Shown here: one piece after another, positions 15,483-22,809 of the stretch | Numbering within the stretch: the stretch's first letter is position 1 | Layout: each line of letters starts with the position of its first letter | Assembly: GCF_030345695.1 (NCBI RefSeq) | Contig: NZ_JAUASV010000010.1 | Coordinates: forward strand, 46,615 to 110,614 | DNA length: 64,000 nucleotides | Direction of reading: 5' to 3' | Source: Galbitalea sp. SE-J8 | GTDB lineage: Bacteria; Actinomycetota; Actinomycetes; Actinomycetales; Microbacteriaceae | The notes under the pieces: generated by a model | Seen by the model: only the letters and a program-made list of their open reading frames with translations | What the model was told of the DNA's origin: nothing | Database searches by the model: none | Position numbers and translations under genes: made by a program

Positions 15483-16772
15483 ATGCCCGTCGACGATCCC
15501 GCCGCATCCGCGGTCCCCGAGGCTCCCGAGGTCCCGGAGGCATCCGCGGCCGCTGAGGCTCTCGAAGGGCGCCCGCAGGTGCGCCCCGCGACGGAGGGGT
15601 GGTCGCAGAAGCTCGGGTCCGACGGACGCCCGCTGCTGCAGTTCGCGAGCCCGAAGCGCGGCAAGCCGCCCGTGCACTTCGCCGACCTCACCCCCGAGCA
15701 GCGTGTTGAGCGCGTGAAGGAGCTGGGCCTCCCGGGCTTCCGCGCGAAGCAGCTCGCGACGCACTACTTCGGCCGCTACACGTCCGACCCGGCCGAGATG
15801 ACCGACCTTCCCGCGACCGGCCGCGAGGAGCTCGTCCGCGGACTGCTCCCCGAGCTCATGACCGAGGTCCGTCGCCTGACGACGGACAAGGGCGACACGA
15901 TCAAGTTCCTCTGGAAGCTGAACGACGGCGCCCTCGTCGAGTCGGTGCTCATGCGCTACCCGGGCCGCATCACGCTGTGCGTCTCGAGCCAGGCCGGATG
16001 CGGCATGAACTGCCCGTTCTGCGCCACCGGCCAGGCGGGGCTCACCCGCAACATGTCGGCCGCGGAGATCGTGGAGCAGGTCGTGCGGGCGAACCGGGTC
16101 GTGCGCGAGGGCGGCCTCGGGCCCGCGCACCACGACGACGAGCGTGTCACGAACATCGTCTTCATGGGCATGGGGGAGCCGCTCGCGAACTACGCGCGCC
16201 TCATGTCGGCGGTGCGCACGATGGTCGCGCCGCAGCCCGAGGGCCTCGGGATGAGCGCCCGGCACATCACCGTCTCGACGGTCGGACTCGTGCCGGCGAT
16301 CGGCAGGCTCGCCGCGGAGCGCATTCCGGTGACGTTCGCGCTCAGCCTGCACGCGCCCGACGACGAGCTGCGCGACGAGCTCATCCCGGTCAACTCGCGC
16401 TGGAAGGTCGACGAGGCGCTGGACGCCGCCCGCGCGTACTTCGACGCGACCGGCCGGCGCGTCTCGATCGAGTACGCCCTCATCAAGGACATGAACGACC
16501 ACGGCTGGCGCGCCCAGCTGCTCGCCGACAAGCTCAACGCCCGCGGCACGGGCTGGGTGCACGTCAACCCCATCCCGCTGAACCCGACGCCCGGCTCGAT
16601 CTGGACCGCGTCGGAGGTGCCCGTGCAGCACGAGTTCGTGCGCATCCTCGAGGCCGCGGGCGTGCCGACGACGATCCGCGACACCCGCGGCAAGGAGATC
16701 GACGGCGCGTGCGGCCAGCTCGCCGCCGCCGACGAGACGGAGCACGGCGCCGTCGCGGAGGTGCTCGTGTGA
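15483..16772 (+). CDS. rlmN: 23S rRNA (A2503-C2) / tRNA (A37-C2) methyltransferase RlmN
   Basis: A radical-SAM methyltransferase of 429 residues. The 4Fe-4S motif is Cys173-x3-Cys177-x2-Cys180 (CGMNCPFC). The methyl-carrying Cys near the C-terminus is in IDGACGQL, and the SAM-binding [10 protein letters not shown] and [10 protein letters not shown] segments are present. The first 40 residues are an Ala/Pro/Glu-rich extension not found in E. coli RlmN but common in Actinobacteria. It methylates C2 of A2503 in 23S rRNA and can act on tRNA A37. Its stop overlaps the GTG of the next gene by 4 bp. Confidence 0.95.
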   Translation: MPVDDPAASAVPEAPEVPEASAAAEALEGRPQVRPATEGWSQKLGSDGRPLLQFASPKRGKPPVHFADLTPEQRVERVKELGLPGFRAKQLATHYFGRYTSDPAEMTDLPATGREELVRGLLPELMTEVRRLTTDKGDTIKFLWKLNDGALVESVLMRYPGRITLCVSSQAGCGMNCPFCATGQAGLTRNMSAAEIVEQVVRANRVVREGGLGPAHHDDERVTNIVFMGMGEPLANYARLMSAVRTMVAPQPEGLGMSARHITVSTVGLVPAIGRLAAERIPVTFALSLHAPDDELRDELIPVNSRWKVDEALDAARAYFDATGRRVSIEYALIKDMNDHGWRAQLLADKLNARGTGWVHVNPIPLNPTPGSIWTASEVPVQHEFVRILEAAGVPTTIRDTRGKEIDGACGQLAAADETEHGAVAEVLV

Positions 16773-17356
16773 GCCCGAGCCTCCACATCACGGGCGAGAC
16801 GGATGCCGACCGCCTGCTCTCCGACGAGCCGCTCGCCCTGCTGCTCGGCATGCTGCTCGATCAGCAGGTCGCGATGGAGACGGCGTTCGCCGGCCCGCTC
16901 AAGGTCAGCGAGCGCCTCGCCGCCGCGGGCATCGGGGCGTTCACGGCGCGCGTGATCGCGGACGCCGACCCCGACGCGCTCCGGGCGCTCTTCGCCGAGT
17001 CGCCCGCCGTGCACCGCTTCCCGGGGTCGATGGCCGACCGTGCGCAGGCGCTCGCGCGTGCGCTCGTCGACGACTGGGACGGCGACGCCCGGGCGCTCTG
17101 GACGCGGGACGCGCCCACCGGCGCCGAGGTGCTCAAGCGGCTCAAGGCGCTCCCGGGCTTCGGCGACCAGAAGGCGCGCATCTTCCTGGCGCTCCTCGGC
17201 AAGCAGTACGGCCTCACCGCATCCGGCTGGCGCGAGGCCGCTGGAGCGTATGGCGAGGAGGGCTCGTTCCGTTCGGTCGCCGACATCACGAGCACGGAGT
17301 CGCTCGCCCGGGTGCGCGAGCACAAGCGCGCCGCCAAGGCCGCCGCGAAGGGCTGA
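16769..17356 (+). CDS. HhH-GPD-type base-excision DNA repair protein
   Basis: 195 residues from a GTG overlapping the rlmN stop. It begins [39 protein letters not shown], where LLDQQV is the conserved first helix of the HhH-GPD superfamily, and contains the helix-hairpin-helix [22 protein letters not shown]. It lacks the four-cysteine Fe-S cluster of endonuclease III. Relatives are often mislabelled HesB. Lesion specificity is unknown, and the catalytic Lys/Asp cannot be fixed with confidence. It is coupled to rlmN and followed after 2 bp by the nonapeptide-repeat gene. Confidence 0.8.
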   Translation: MSPSLHITGETDADRLLSDEPLALLLGMLLDQQVAMETAFAGPLKVSERLAAAGIGAFTARVIADADPDALRALFAESPAVHRFPGSMADRAQALARALVDDWDGDARALWTRDAPTGAEVLKRLKALPGFGDQKARIFLALLGKQYGLTASGWREAAGAYGEEGSFRSVADITSTESLARVREHKRAAKAAAKG

Positions 17357-17358
17357 CG

Positions 17359-17631
17359 ATGATGCATGGACGCCGGATGCTGCGCTCGACCGGGTCGATC
17401 CTGTCGATCGCGTCGCGCGACTCCGTGCTCTCGATCGGATCGCGCGGTTCGGTGCTGTCGATCGCATCCGTCGGCTCGGTGCTGTCGGTCGGTTCGATCG
17501 GTTCCGCGGTCGCGGTGGCGTCGATCGGGTCCTTCGTCGCGGTCGCGAGCATCGGCTCCGCGGTCGCGATCCTCGGCGTGCTGTCGTGGCGATCGCGCCG
17601 CGCGGTGCTCGCCGGGAACGCCGCACGATAG
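17359..17631 (+). CDS. Nonapeptide-repeat (S-x-L-S-I-G-S-x-x) protein, paralog 2
   Basis: 90 residues; the start is the first of two adjacent ATGs, 2 bp after the previous stop. After MMHGRRMLRSTG come about seven nine-residue units: SILSIASRD, SVLSIGSRG, SVLSIASVG, SVLSVGSIG, SAVAVASIG, SFVAVASIG and SAVAILGVL, then SWRSRRAVLAGNAAR. The later units become more hydrophobic (AVAVAS), so the C-terminal half could cross or lie in the membrane. The same repeat, order and 'SW....AVL' ending occur in the protein at 5831-6196. Serine ladders of a small beta-solenoid are my structural guess. It appears co-transcribed with rlmN and the HhH protein. Confidence 0.7.
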   Translation: MMHGRRMLRSTGSILSIASRDSVLSIGSRGSVLSIASVGSVLSVGSIGSAVAVASIGSFVAVASIGSAVAILGVLSWRSRRAVLAGNAAR

Positions 17632-17672
17632 CGCCCGATCGCGCCCGGTCGGCGGCGTGTCGGGGGAGCGGG

Positions 17673-17678
17673 TAGAAT
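17673..17678 (+). promoter_or_regulatory. Probable -10 element for carD
   Basis: TAGAAT lies 45 bp upstream of the carD start in a GC-rich setting. No convincing -35 is visible, which is usual for actinobacterial SigA promoters. Confidence 0.55.
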
Positions 17679-17722
17679 AGGGTGCCCTCTCTCGCCAGGA
17701 GCGGGCAGGAGGAGAGCGCCCA

Positions 17723-18214
17723 GTGAACATCCGCGTCGGAGAGACCGTCGTCTACCCCCATCACGGAGCGGTGACCATCACCGCGGTGAAGGACAAGGTC
17801 ATCAAGGGCGAGAAGAAGTCCTACGTGACGATGCGGGTGCACACGAGCGAGCTCGAGATCCAGCTGCCGGCCGACAACTTCGACCTCGTGGGCGTGCGCG
17901 CGGTCATCGACGACGAGGGCGTCCAGCGGGTCTACTCGGTGCTGCAGGAGGACGTCGTCGAGGAGCCGTCGAACTGGTCGCGCCGGTTCAAGGCCAACCA
18001 GGAGAAGATGGCGAGCGGCAACGTGCTGCGCGTGAGCGAGGTCGTGCGCGACCTGTGGCGCCGCGAGGGTGCGAGCGGCCTGTCGGCCGGCGAGAAGCGG
18101 ATGCTGCAGAAGGCCCGCCAGATCCTCATCTCGGAGCTCGCGCTCGCGCTCTCGCTGAGCGACGACGACGCGTCGGTCGAGCTCGACCGCGTGCTCGCGG
18201 ACGACGCCGCCTGA
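17723..18214 (+). CDS. carD: CarD-family RNA polymerase-binding regulator
   Basis: 163 residues with a strong CAGGAGGAGAG ribosome-binding site. The N-terminal Tudor-like domain (residues 1-60: MNIRVGETVVYPHHGAVTITAV...KKSYVTMRV) binds the RNAP beta subunit, and the helical C-terminal domain (DLWRREGASGLSAGEKRMLQKARQILISELALAL) contacts DNA at the -10 edge. CarD stabilises the open complex at rRNA and housekeeping promoters in Actinobacteria. The conserved Trp that wedges the minor groove corresponds to the WRR segment (inference). It is monocistronic here, bounded downstream by palindrome C. Confidence 0.96.
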   Translation: MNIRVGETVVYPHHGAVTITAVKDKVIKGEKKSYVTMRVHTSELEIQLPADNFDLVGVRAVIDDEGVQRVYSVLQEDVVEEPSNWSRRFKANQEKMASGNVLRVSEVVRDLWRREGASGLSAGEKRMLQKARQILISELALALSLSDDDASVELDRVLADDAA

Positions 18215-18246
18215 CCGGGCGACGCCGCGCGCGCTGAATACCCCCC

Positions 18247-18316
18247 CGTGTGAGGACGATCTGCGCGCCTGAGGATCGTTTGCGGCGTCCTCACGCGCGC
18301 AGATCGTCCTCACACG
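18247..18316. repeat. Long palindrome, copy C of the TGAGGACG family
   Basis: Perfect outer arms of 22 bp (18247-18268 and 18295-18316) with partly paired inner arms, again two TGAGGA(C/T)-type words per side. It separates carD from the tetR gene. Confidence 0.88.
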
Positions 18317-18326
18317 TGCGGATGTG

Positions 18327-18350
18327 TAACTGGACTGCGCGGTCCAGTTA
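18327..18350. promoter_or_regulatory. TetR operator (TAACTGGAC-N6-GTCCAGTTA)
   Basis: A perfect 9-bp inverted repeat with a 6-bp spacer, ending 10 bp before the tetR start codon, which implies autoregulation. The core TGGAC-N6-GTCCA recurs upstream of the aldo/keto reductase gene. Confidence 0.88.
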
Positions 18351-18360
18351 GGCTGGCGCC

Positions 18361-18969
18361 ATGGCACTCACCGCCAAGGGGCTGCGCACCCGCCAACGCA
18401 TCATCGAGGGCACCGCCGCGCACCTGCGCGGAGAGGCGGGCCTCGACGTCACGCTCGACGACGTGCGCGCCACCACCCGCACGAGCAAGGGCCAGATCTT
18501 CCACTACTTCCCGGGAGGGAAGGACGAGCTGTTCCTCGAAGTGGCCAGGCTCGAGGCCGGTCGCGTGATCGAGGAGCAGCGGCCCCATCTCGATGCGCTC
18601 GACAGCTGGGAGTCGTGGCAGCAATGGCGGGATGCCGTCGTCGCGCGCTACCGGGCTGAGGGTGCTGCATGCGCCATGACCGCGCTCACCCGGCAGGTGA
18701 ACGCGAATTCCGGTGCGACCGCGATCGCGCGGACCCTGCTCGAAAACTGGCAAGGGTATTTGCGCCGGGGAATCGAGAAGATGCAGGCGAACGGCCTGAT
18801 CGGCCGGCAGCTCGACGCCGAAGCGACATCCGCTGCGCTGCTCGCGAGCATCCAGGGCGGCGTCGTGATCCTGCAGACGACTGGTCTGACCTATCACCTC
18901 GAAACCGCCCTGGATGCCGCGATCGCCCAGATGCGCGCGAACGCGCCCGCTCTGTCAGCGCGTGAGTAG
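18361..18969 (+). CDS. TetR/AcrR-family transcriptional regulator
   Basis: 202 residues. The N-terminal helix-turn-helix (residues about 8-55: GLRTRQRIIEGTAAHL ... VTLDDVRATTRTSKGQIFHYFPGGKDELF) is typical; the recognition helix is KGQIFHYF. The C-terminal effector domain (WESWQQWRDAVVARYR, ACAMTALTRQV, AALLASIQGGVVILQTTG) resembles the TetR group that senses small lipophilic or quinone-like compounds, but the ligand is unknown. The operator just upstream and a matching site in front of the convergent aldo/keto reductase gene indicate it represses both. The genes are 35 bp apart at their 3' ends, and the pair is framed by palindromes C and D. Confidence 0.92.
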   Translation: MALTAKGLRTRQRIIEGTAAHLRGEAGLDVTLDDVRATTRTSKGQIFHYFPGGKDELFLEVARLEAGRVIEEQRPHLDALDSWESWQQWRDAVVARYRAEGAACAMTALTRQVNANSGATAIARTLLENWQGYLRRGIEKMQANGLIGRQLDAEATSAALLASIQGGVVILQTTGLTYHLETALDAAIAQMRANAPALSARE

Positions 18970-19004
18970 CGTCGACGCCTGCTGAGGGTCGGTACTGAGC
19001 TGCC

Positions 19005-20099
19005 TCACGCCCAATTCCGGACGGGGTCGCGATAGCCGTGAGGCTTGTCGGCGACCTTCGTGCCGACGCTGATGATGCTCGATTGGTATTCGGGCGTGAA
19101 CATCACGTACGGCTTGCCAAACTGGGGCGCGCCCGCCGCGTCGAGCCGCGCACGCAGCCCGCCGGGGATCTCGAACTCGAGGGCCGCGAGTGAGGACCGG
19201 AGCTGCTCCGCACTGCTGGCGCCGACGATCGCCGAGGCGACTCCTGGCTGGGTGGCGACCCAGTTGACCGCTACCTGCGCCATGCTCACGCCGAGCTCGT
19301 CGGCGACGAGCTCGAGCGCGGCGAGCGTCTGCCAGTCGGCATCCGAGCGCTCCATACCGGCCCCACCGGTGCCCGCAAGGCGGCCCTCGCCCTCGAACCC
19401 GCGCTCCGAGGCGCGGTACTTCCCGGTCAGGAATCCGCCCGCCAATGGGCTCCAGGCCGTGATGCCGAGACCGAGCTCCTGGCCCGCCGGTACGTGTTCG
19501 GCCTCGATTGCGCGGTCGACGAGCGAGTACGGCAGCTGCAGGGTGATCATCGGTGCGAACCCGTGCGCATCCGCCAGGGTCTGCGCCCGCGCGGCGTACC
19601 AGGCCGGCACGTCCGACAGGCCGGCATAGCGGATCTTGCCTGCGGTGACGAGGTCGTCGAGGGTGCGCAGCACCTCGTCGACCGGCGTGATCCGGTCCCA
19701 GGTGTGCAGCAGGTAGAGGTCGAGATAGTCGGTGCCGAGCCGGCGCAGCGACGCCTCGACGGCACGAATCATGTGCTTGCGGCCGTTGCCGCCCGCATTC
19801 GGGTCGCCGGGGTCCACGCTGTTCGTGAACTTGCTCGTGATCACGAGCCGATCGCGCGCACCGGTCTCGGCGATCAGCCTGCCGAGGATCTGCTCGCTCT
19901 CGCCCGCGGTGTAGAAGTCGGCGGTGTCGATGAGGTTGCCGCCGCCCTCGATGTAGGTGCGGAGGATCGGCCGCGACTCCTCGAGCGACCTGCCGTACGC
20001 GGCGTGGAACCCGCGGGTGCCGAAGTTCATCGTGCCGAGGGCGAGTCGGCTGACGCGCAGCCCCGAGCGGCCGAGCAGGTAGTACTGGTCGAGTGACAT
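19005..20099 (-). CDS. Aldo/keto reductase
   Basis: 364 residues from the ATG at 20099 (AAGGAG 6-7 nt upstream); a longer frame to 20183 is not supported. It is a TIM-barrel NADPH-dependent carbonyl reductase of the YghZ/AKR type (GRSGLRVSRLALGTMNFG). The catalytic tetrad is complete: Asp58, Tyr63, Lys90, His132. The NADPH site near the C-terminus is AIVGASSAEQLRSSLAALEFE. The C-terminal tail (PYVMFTPEYQSSIISVGTK) is longer than usual. With the adjacent TetR gene it looks like an inducible detoxification module for aldehydes or quinones (inference). Confidence 0.93.
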   Translation of the reverse strand: MSLDQYYLLGRSGLRVSRLALGTMNFGTRGFHAAYGRSLEESRPILRTYIEGGGNLIDTADFYTAGESEQILGRLIAETGARDRLVITSKFTNSVDPGDPNAGGNGRKHMIRAVEASLRRLGTDYLDLYLLHTWDRITPVDEVLRTLDDLVTAGKIRYAGLSDVPAWYAARAQTLADAHGFAPMITLQLPYSLVDRAIEAEHVPAGQELGLGITAWSPLAGGFLTGKYRASERGFEGEGRLAGTGGAGMERSDADWQTLAALELVADELGVSMAQVAVNWVATQPGVASAIVGASSAEQLRSSLAALEFEIPGGLRARLDAAGAPQFGKPYVMFTPEYQSSIISVGTKVADKPHGYRDPVRNWA

Positions 20100-20148
20100 G
20101 GAGCTCCTTCTGATCCGATGCTGGGTTGTCACGGTAGGCATCGCATTC

Positions 20149-20164
20149 TGGACTCTCAAGTCCA
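20149..20164. promoter_or_regulatory. Second TetR operator candidate (TGGAC-N6-GTCCA)
   Basis: TGGAC (20149-20153) and GTCCA (20160-20164) are separated by 6 bp, the same core and spacing as the operator at 18327-18350. It lies 50 bp upstream of the reductase start, where its promoter should be. Confidence 0.7.
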
Positions 20165-20202
20165 TAACGCGGTCGCGGTGCATCGCGAGCCCCGGCTGTC
20201 TC

Positions 20203-20272
20203 CGTGTGAGGACGGTCTGCGCGCGTGAGGACGGTTCGGGGCGTCCTCACGCGCGCAGAACGTCCTCACACG
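20203..20272. repeat. Long palindrome, copy D of the TGAGGACG family
   Basis: 31-bp arms (20203-20233, 20242-20272) match at 30 positions around the 8-nt loop GTTCGGGG. It lies between the divergent reductase and membrane-protein genes, a place where a terminator would not be needed. Confidence 0.9.
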
Positions 20273-20356
20273 GGTTCGGTGAGGGACGACCGATCGGGGG
20301 CAGAACCCGACCGGATGGAGGATGTGCCGGCCGCGCGGCCCGTCGACGCTGGACGC

Positions 20357-20815
20357 ATGACCAACACCCTCATCCCCGCCCCGTCTTCCGCCGACGAGCG
20401 CCGCGCGCGATTCCGGCCGCCCCTGGTGCTGCTCGCCGGATTCCTCGTCGTCAGCCTCGCCATGGAGGCGGTGATCATCGCCCAGAGCGCGCTCGGCGCA
20501 TCCGTCGACAGCGCCATCTGGATCCGCTGCTCGCTCGTGCTGGTCAGCTCGATCGTGCTGCTGCTGCTCGCGATGAGGGCGGCCGGGGGCTCGCGCTCCG
20601 CCTGGACCCGCATCCGGATCGTCAGCGTCGTCGTCGTGGTCGCGATCATCGTGATCGTCTCGATCCCCGGCTTCCTGCCGGACTGGATACGAGTCGAGCA
20701 GGGGGTCTGCGGGGCTCTCGTGCTGCCGGCCGCCATCCTGCTCAATCTGCCGCGCACCCGGGCGCTCTTCCCGAAGTCCGGATCGGCCTCCTCCGATCGC
20801 GCGACCCGCGGGTAG
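20357..20815 (+). CDS. Small integral membrane protein, unknown function
   Basis: 152 residues from the ATG at 20357. Four membrane segments are visible, at about residues 22-44 (PPLVLLAGFLVVSLAMEAVI), 53-72, 88-107 (RIVSVVVVVAIIVIVSIPG) and 115-130. N- and C-terminal tails are polar and probably cytoplasmic. No family is recognised. It ends 10 bp before the histidine kinase gene, so it may be a sensor accessory or simply the first gene of the operon. The start could alternatively lie upstream in frame. Confidence 0.7.
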   Translation: MTNTLIPAPSSADERRARFRPPLVLLAGFLVVSLAMEAVIIAQSALGASVDSAIWIRCSLVLVSSIVLLLLAMRAAGGSRSAWTRIRIVSVVVVVAIIVIVSIPGFLPDWIRVEQGVCGALVLPAAILLNLPRTRALFPKSGSASSDRATRG

Positions 20816-20825
20816 GGTCTACGAC

Positions 20826-21932
20826 GTGGTCGATCCGCGGTGGCGCAGGGTGCTGGCGGTGGTGCCGTACCTGGTCGTCGGCATACTGGCGGCGTTCGGC
20901 GTCGGTTTCGAGTGGGGCCAGTGGACGCGACTGGTGCCCGAACTGGTGCTGTGCGCGGTGTTCGCGGCGTGGGTCCTCGTCTTCCGCACCCTGCGCCGGC
21001 CGTGGGCGGACCGGCCCGGCGCGATCGCGGTATTCATGACCGGGCTGATCGGCCTCAACCTCGCTCTGGTGCTGCTGGACGGCTGGTTCGGGTTCCTGGC
21101 GATCGCGACGTTCACGTTCGCCTACTCGGTCGTTCCCTGGCCGGCGGAGCTCTTCGCGGTCGGGGCGACCGCCGCGGTCGCCGGTCTGGCGCAGGGCTCC
21201 GGCTTCTCTCGCGACGCACGCGGCATCGTCGCCGTGGCGTTCGTCGTTCTGCTCAACGTCGCGATCATGGCCGGGATGTCGTGGGGGCTCCGCCTGGCGG
21301 AGCGGGTGACCCAGCGTGAGGGCGCCGAGGCCGAGCGCACCCGTCTGGCCGGCGACATCCATGACACGCTGGCCCAGAACTTCGCCGGGATCGTGACCCA
21401 GTTGCAGGCCGCGGATGAGGCAGCGGATGAGGCGGGCCGGCAACGGCACACCGCCTCGGCCCTGGACCTCGCCCGCGACGGGCTCGCCGAGGCGCGCCGG
21501 TCGGTGCAGGCGTTGCGCCCGCCCGCTCTCGAGGGGGCCAGGCTTCCCGAGGCGATCGACAACGTGGCGCGACGCTGGTCGGCGCGCACCGGCGTCCCGG
21601 TCGAGGTCAGCACCACGGGTTCCGAGCGGGCGCTCGAGACCGAGGCCGACGTCGCGCTGCTGCGGACCGCCCAGGAGGCACTCACCAACGTCGAGCGCCA
21701 CGCGGCTGCCGAGCGGGTGCGGCTCACACTGTGCTACGAGCCACGCGGGGCTCGGCTGGAGGTCCGCGACGACGGGAAGGGCTTCGACGCCGCGCCCGTT
21801 CCGGGCGGCGCGGACGGTGACGGCTACGGTCTGATCGCCATGCGCGAGCGACTGGAGTCGCTCGCGGGGCGGCTCGTCATCGAGTCCCGACCGGGCCACG
21901 GCACCGCGATCCTGGCCGAGGTGCCGGGATGA
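20826..21932 (+). CDS. Two-component sensor histidine kinase (HisKA_3, NarL-type)
   Basis: 368 residues from a GTG. Five or six membrane segments occupy residues 10-155, with no large extracellular domain, so it probably senses the membrane or an intramembrane signal. The HisKA_3 dimerisation helix has the phospho-acceptor His179 in AGDIHDTLAQNFAGIV. The HATPase domain has the N-box AQEALTNVERHA, G1 VRDDGKGF and G2 GYGLIAMRERLESLAG. ATGA overlap with the response regulator gene confirms the pair. This architecture resembles LiaS/DesK-like kinases of Gram-positive bacteria. Confidence 0.94.
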   Translation: MVDPRWRRVLAVVPYLVVGILAAFGVGFEWGQWTRLVPELVLCAVFAAWVLVFRTLRRPWADRPGAIAVFMTGLIGLNLALVLLDGWFGFLAIATFTFAYSVVPWPAELFAVGATAAVAGLAQGSGFSRDARGIVAVAFVVLLNVAIMAGMSWGLRLAERVTQREGAEAERTRLAGDIHDTLAQNFAGIVTQLQAADEAADEAGRQRHTASALDLARDGLAEARRSVQALRPPALEGARLPEAIDNVARRWSARTGVPVEVSTTGSERALETEADVALLRTAQEALTNVERHAAAERVRLTLCYEPRGARLEVRDDGKGFDAAPVPGGADGDGYGLIAMRERLESLAGRLVIESRPGHGTAILAEVPG

Positions 21933-22567
21933 CCGCGCTCCGCCTGCTCGTGGTCGACGACCACCCGGTCGTGCGCGACGGGATCGTGGGCATGCTCGCC
22001 TCGGATCCGGAGCTCGAGGTCGTCGGCCAGGCGGCTGACGGTGCCGAGGCGATCCGGCTGGCGCGCGCACTTGAGCCCGACGTGGTGCTGATGGACCTGC
22101 GGATGCCGGGCACGGATGGGCTGGCCGCCATCCGCGAACTGGCGAGGCTGGGCATCGCGAGCCGGGTGCTCGTGCTGACCACCTACGACGCGGACGCCGA
22201 TGTGCTGCCCGCGATCGAGGCCGGCGCCACCGGGTATCTGCTCAAGGACGCCTCGCGCGAAGAGCTGGTGCGCGCCGTGCGTGTCGCGGCGGCGGGGCAT
22301 GCCGTGCTCGCCCCCTCGATCGCGACGCGCCTCGTCGACCGGGTGCGCGCGCCGGAGTCGGCGACGCTGACCCCCCGTGAGCTGCAGGTGCTCGCTCTGG
22401 TGGCCGACGGGGCCACCAACCGGCAGGTGGGCGCGGCGCTGCACCTGGGTGAGACCACCGTGAAGACGCACCTGCTCGCCGCCTACGGGAAGCTCGGGGT
22501 CGCCGACCGGGCGGCGGCCGTCGCGGAGGGATTCCGCCGGGGGCTGCTCGGTCAGGGCCGCGGGTAG
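21929..22567 (+). CDS. LuxR/NarL-family response regulator
   Basis: 212 residues. The receiver domain has the acidic pair D10-D11, phospho-acceptor Asp56 (VVLMDLRMP), the conserved Thr (LVLTTYD) and Lys106 (GYLLKDAS). The LuxR helix-turn-helix is near residues 147-205 (LTPRELQVLALVADGATNRQVGAALHLGETTVKTHLLAAYGKLGV). It is phosphorylated by the kinase encoded immediately upstream, with a 4-bp overlap. Targets are unknown, perhaps the operon itself. It is followed by the 20-bp tandem repeats and palindrome E. Confidence 0.95.
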   Translation: MTALRLLVVDDHPVVRDGIVGMLASDPELEVVGQAADGAEAIRLARALEPDVVLMDLRMPGTDGLAAIRELARLGIASRVLVLTTYDADADVLPAIEAGATGYLLKDASREELVRAVRVAAAGHAVLAPSIATRLVDRVRAPESATLTPRELQVLALVADGATNRQVGAALHLGETTVKTHLLAAYGKLGVADRAAAVAEGFRRGLLGQGRG

Positions 22568-22600
22568 CCGCGTCGTCGACGGCGGCGAAGTCGCCCGACC

Positions 22601-22680
22601 GTGTGTGAGGTGGCCCGACCGTGTGTGAGGTGGCCCGACCGTGTGTGAGGTGGCCCGACCGTGTGTGAGGTGGCCCGACC
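22601..22680. repeat. Four perfect 20-bp tandem repeats
   Basis: GTGTGTGAGGTGGCCCGACC occurs at 22601, 22621, 22641 and 22661 without a mismatch. A half unit precedes it (CGCCCGACC) and the next half unit (GTGTGTGAGG) is the left edge of palindrome E, so array and palindrome share sequence. No spacers, so it is not CRISPR. Confidence 0.95.
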
Positions 22681-22682
22681 GT

Positions 22683-22750
22683 GTGTGAGGACGATCTGCG
22701 CGCGTGAGGACGGTCTGGGGCGTCCTCACACGCGCAGATCGTCCTCACAC
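22683..22750. repeat. Long palindrome, copy E of the TGAGGACG family
   Basis: 30-bp arms (22683-22712, 22721-22750) match at 29 positions around the loop GTCTGGGG. It caps the 20-bp tandem array and lies 60 bp upstream of the Prim-Pol gene. Confidence 0.9.
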
Positions 22751-22809
22751 GTGGTTGGAGGGGCCGGGCGGGGGGCCCAGCAGCACCGGGAGGTGCGTAG
22801 GGTGAGCGC

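Noticed and set aside
20826..22567. Kinase/regulator pair as part of a resistance island
   Set aside because: No transporter or resistance gene accompanies it; only a small membrane protein precedes it.
22601..22680. Possible CRISPR array
   Set aside because: The repeats are directly contiguous, with no spacers and no cas genes.
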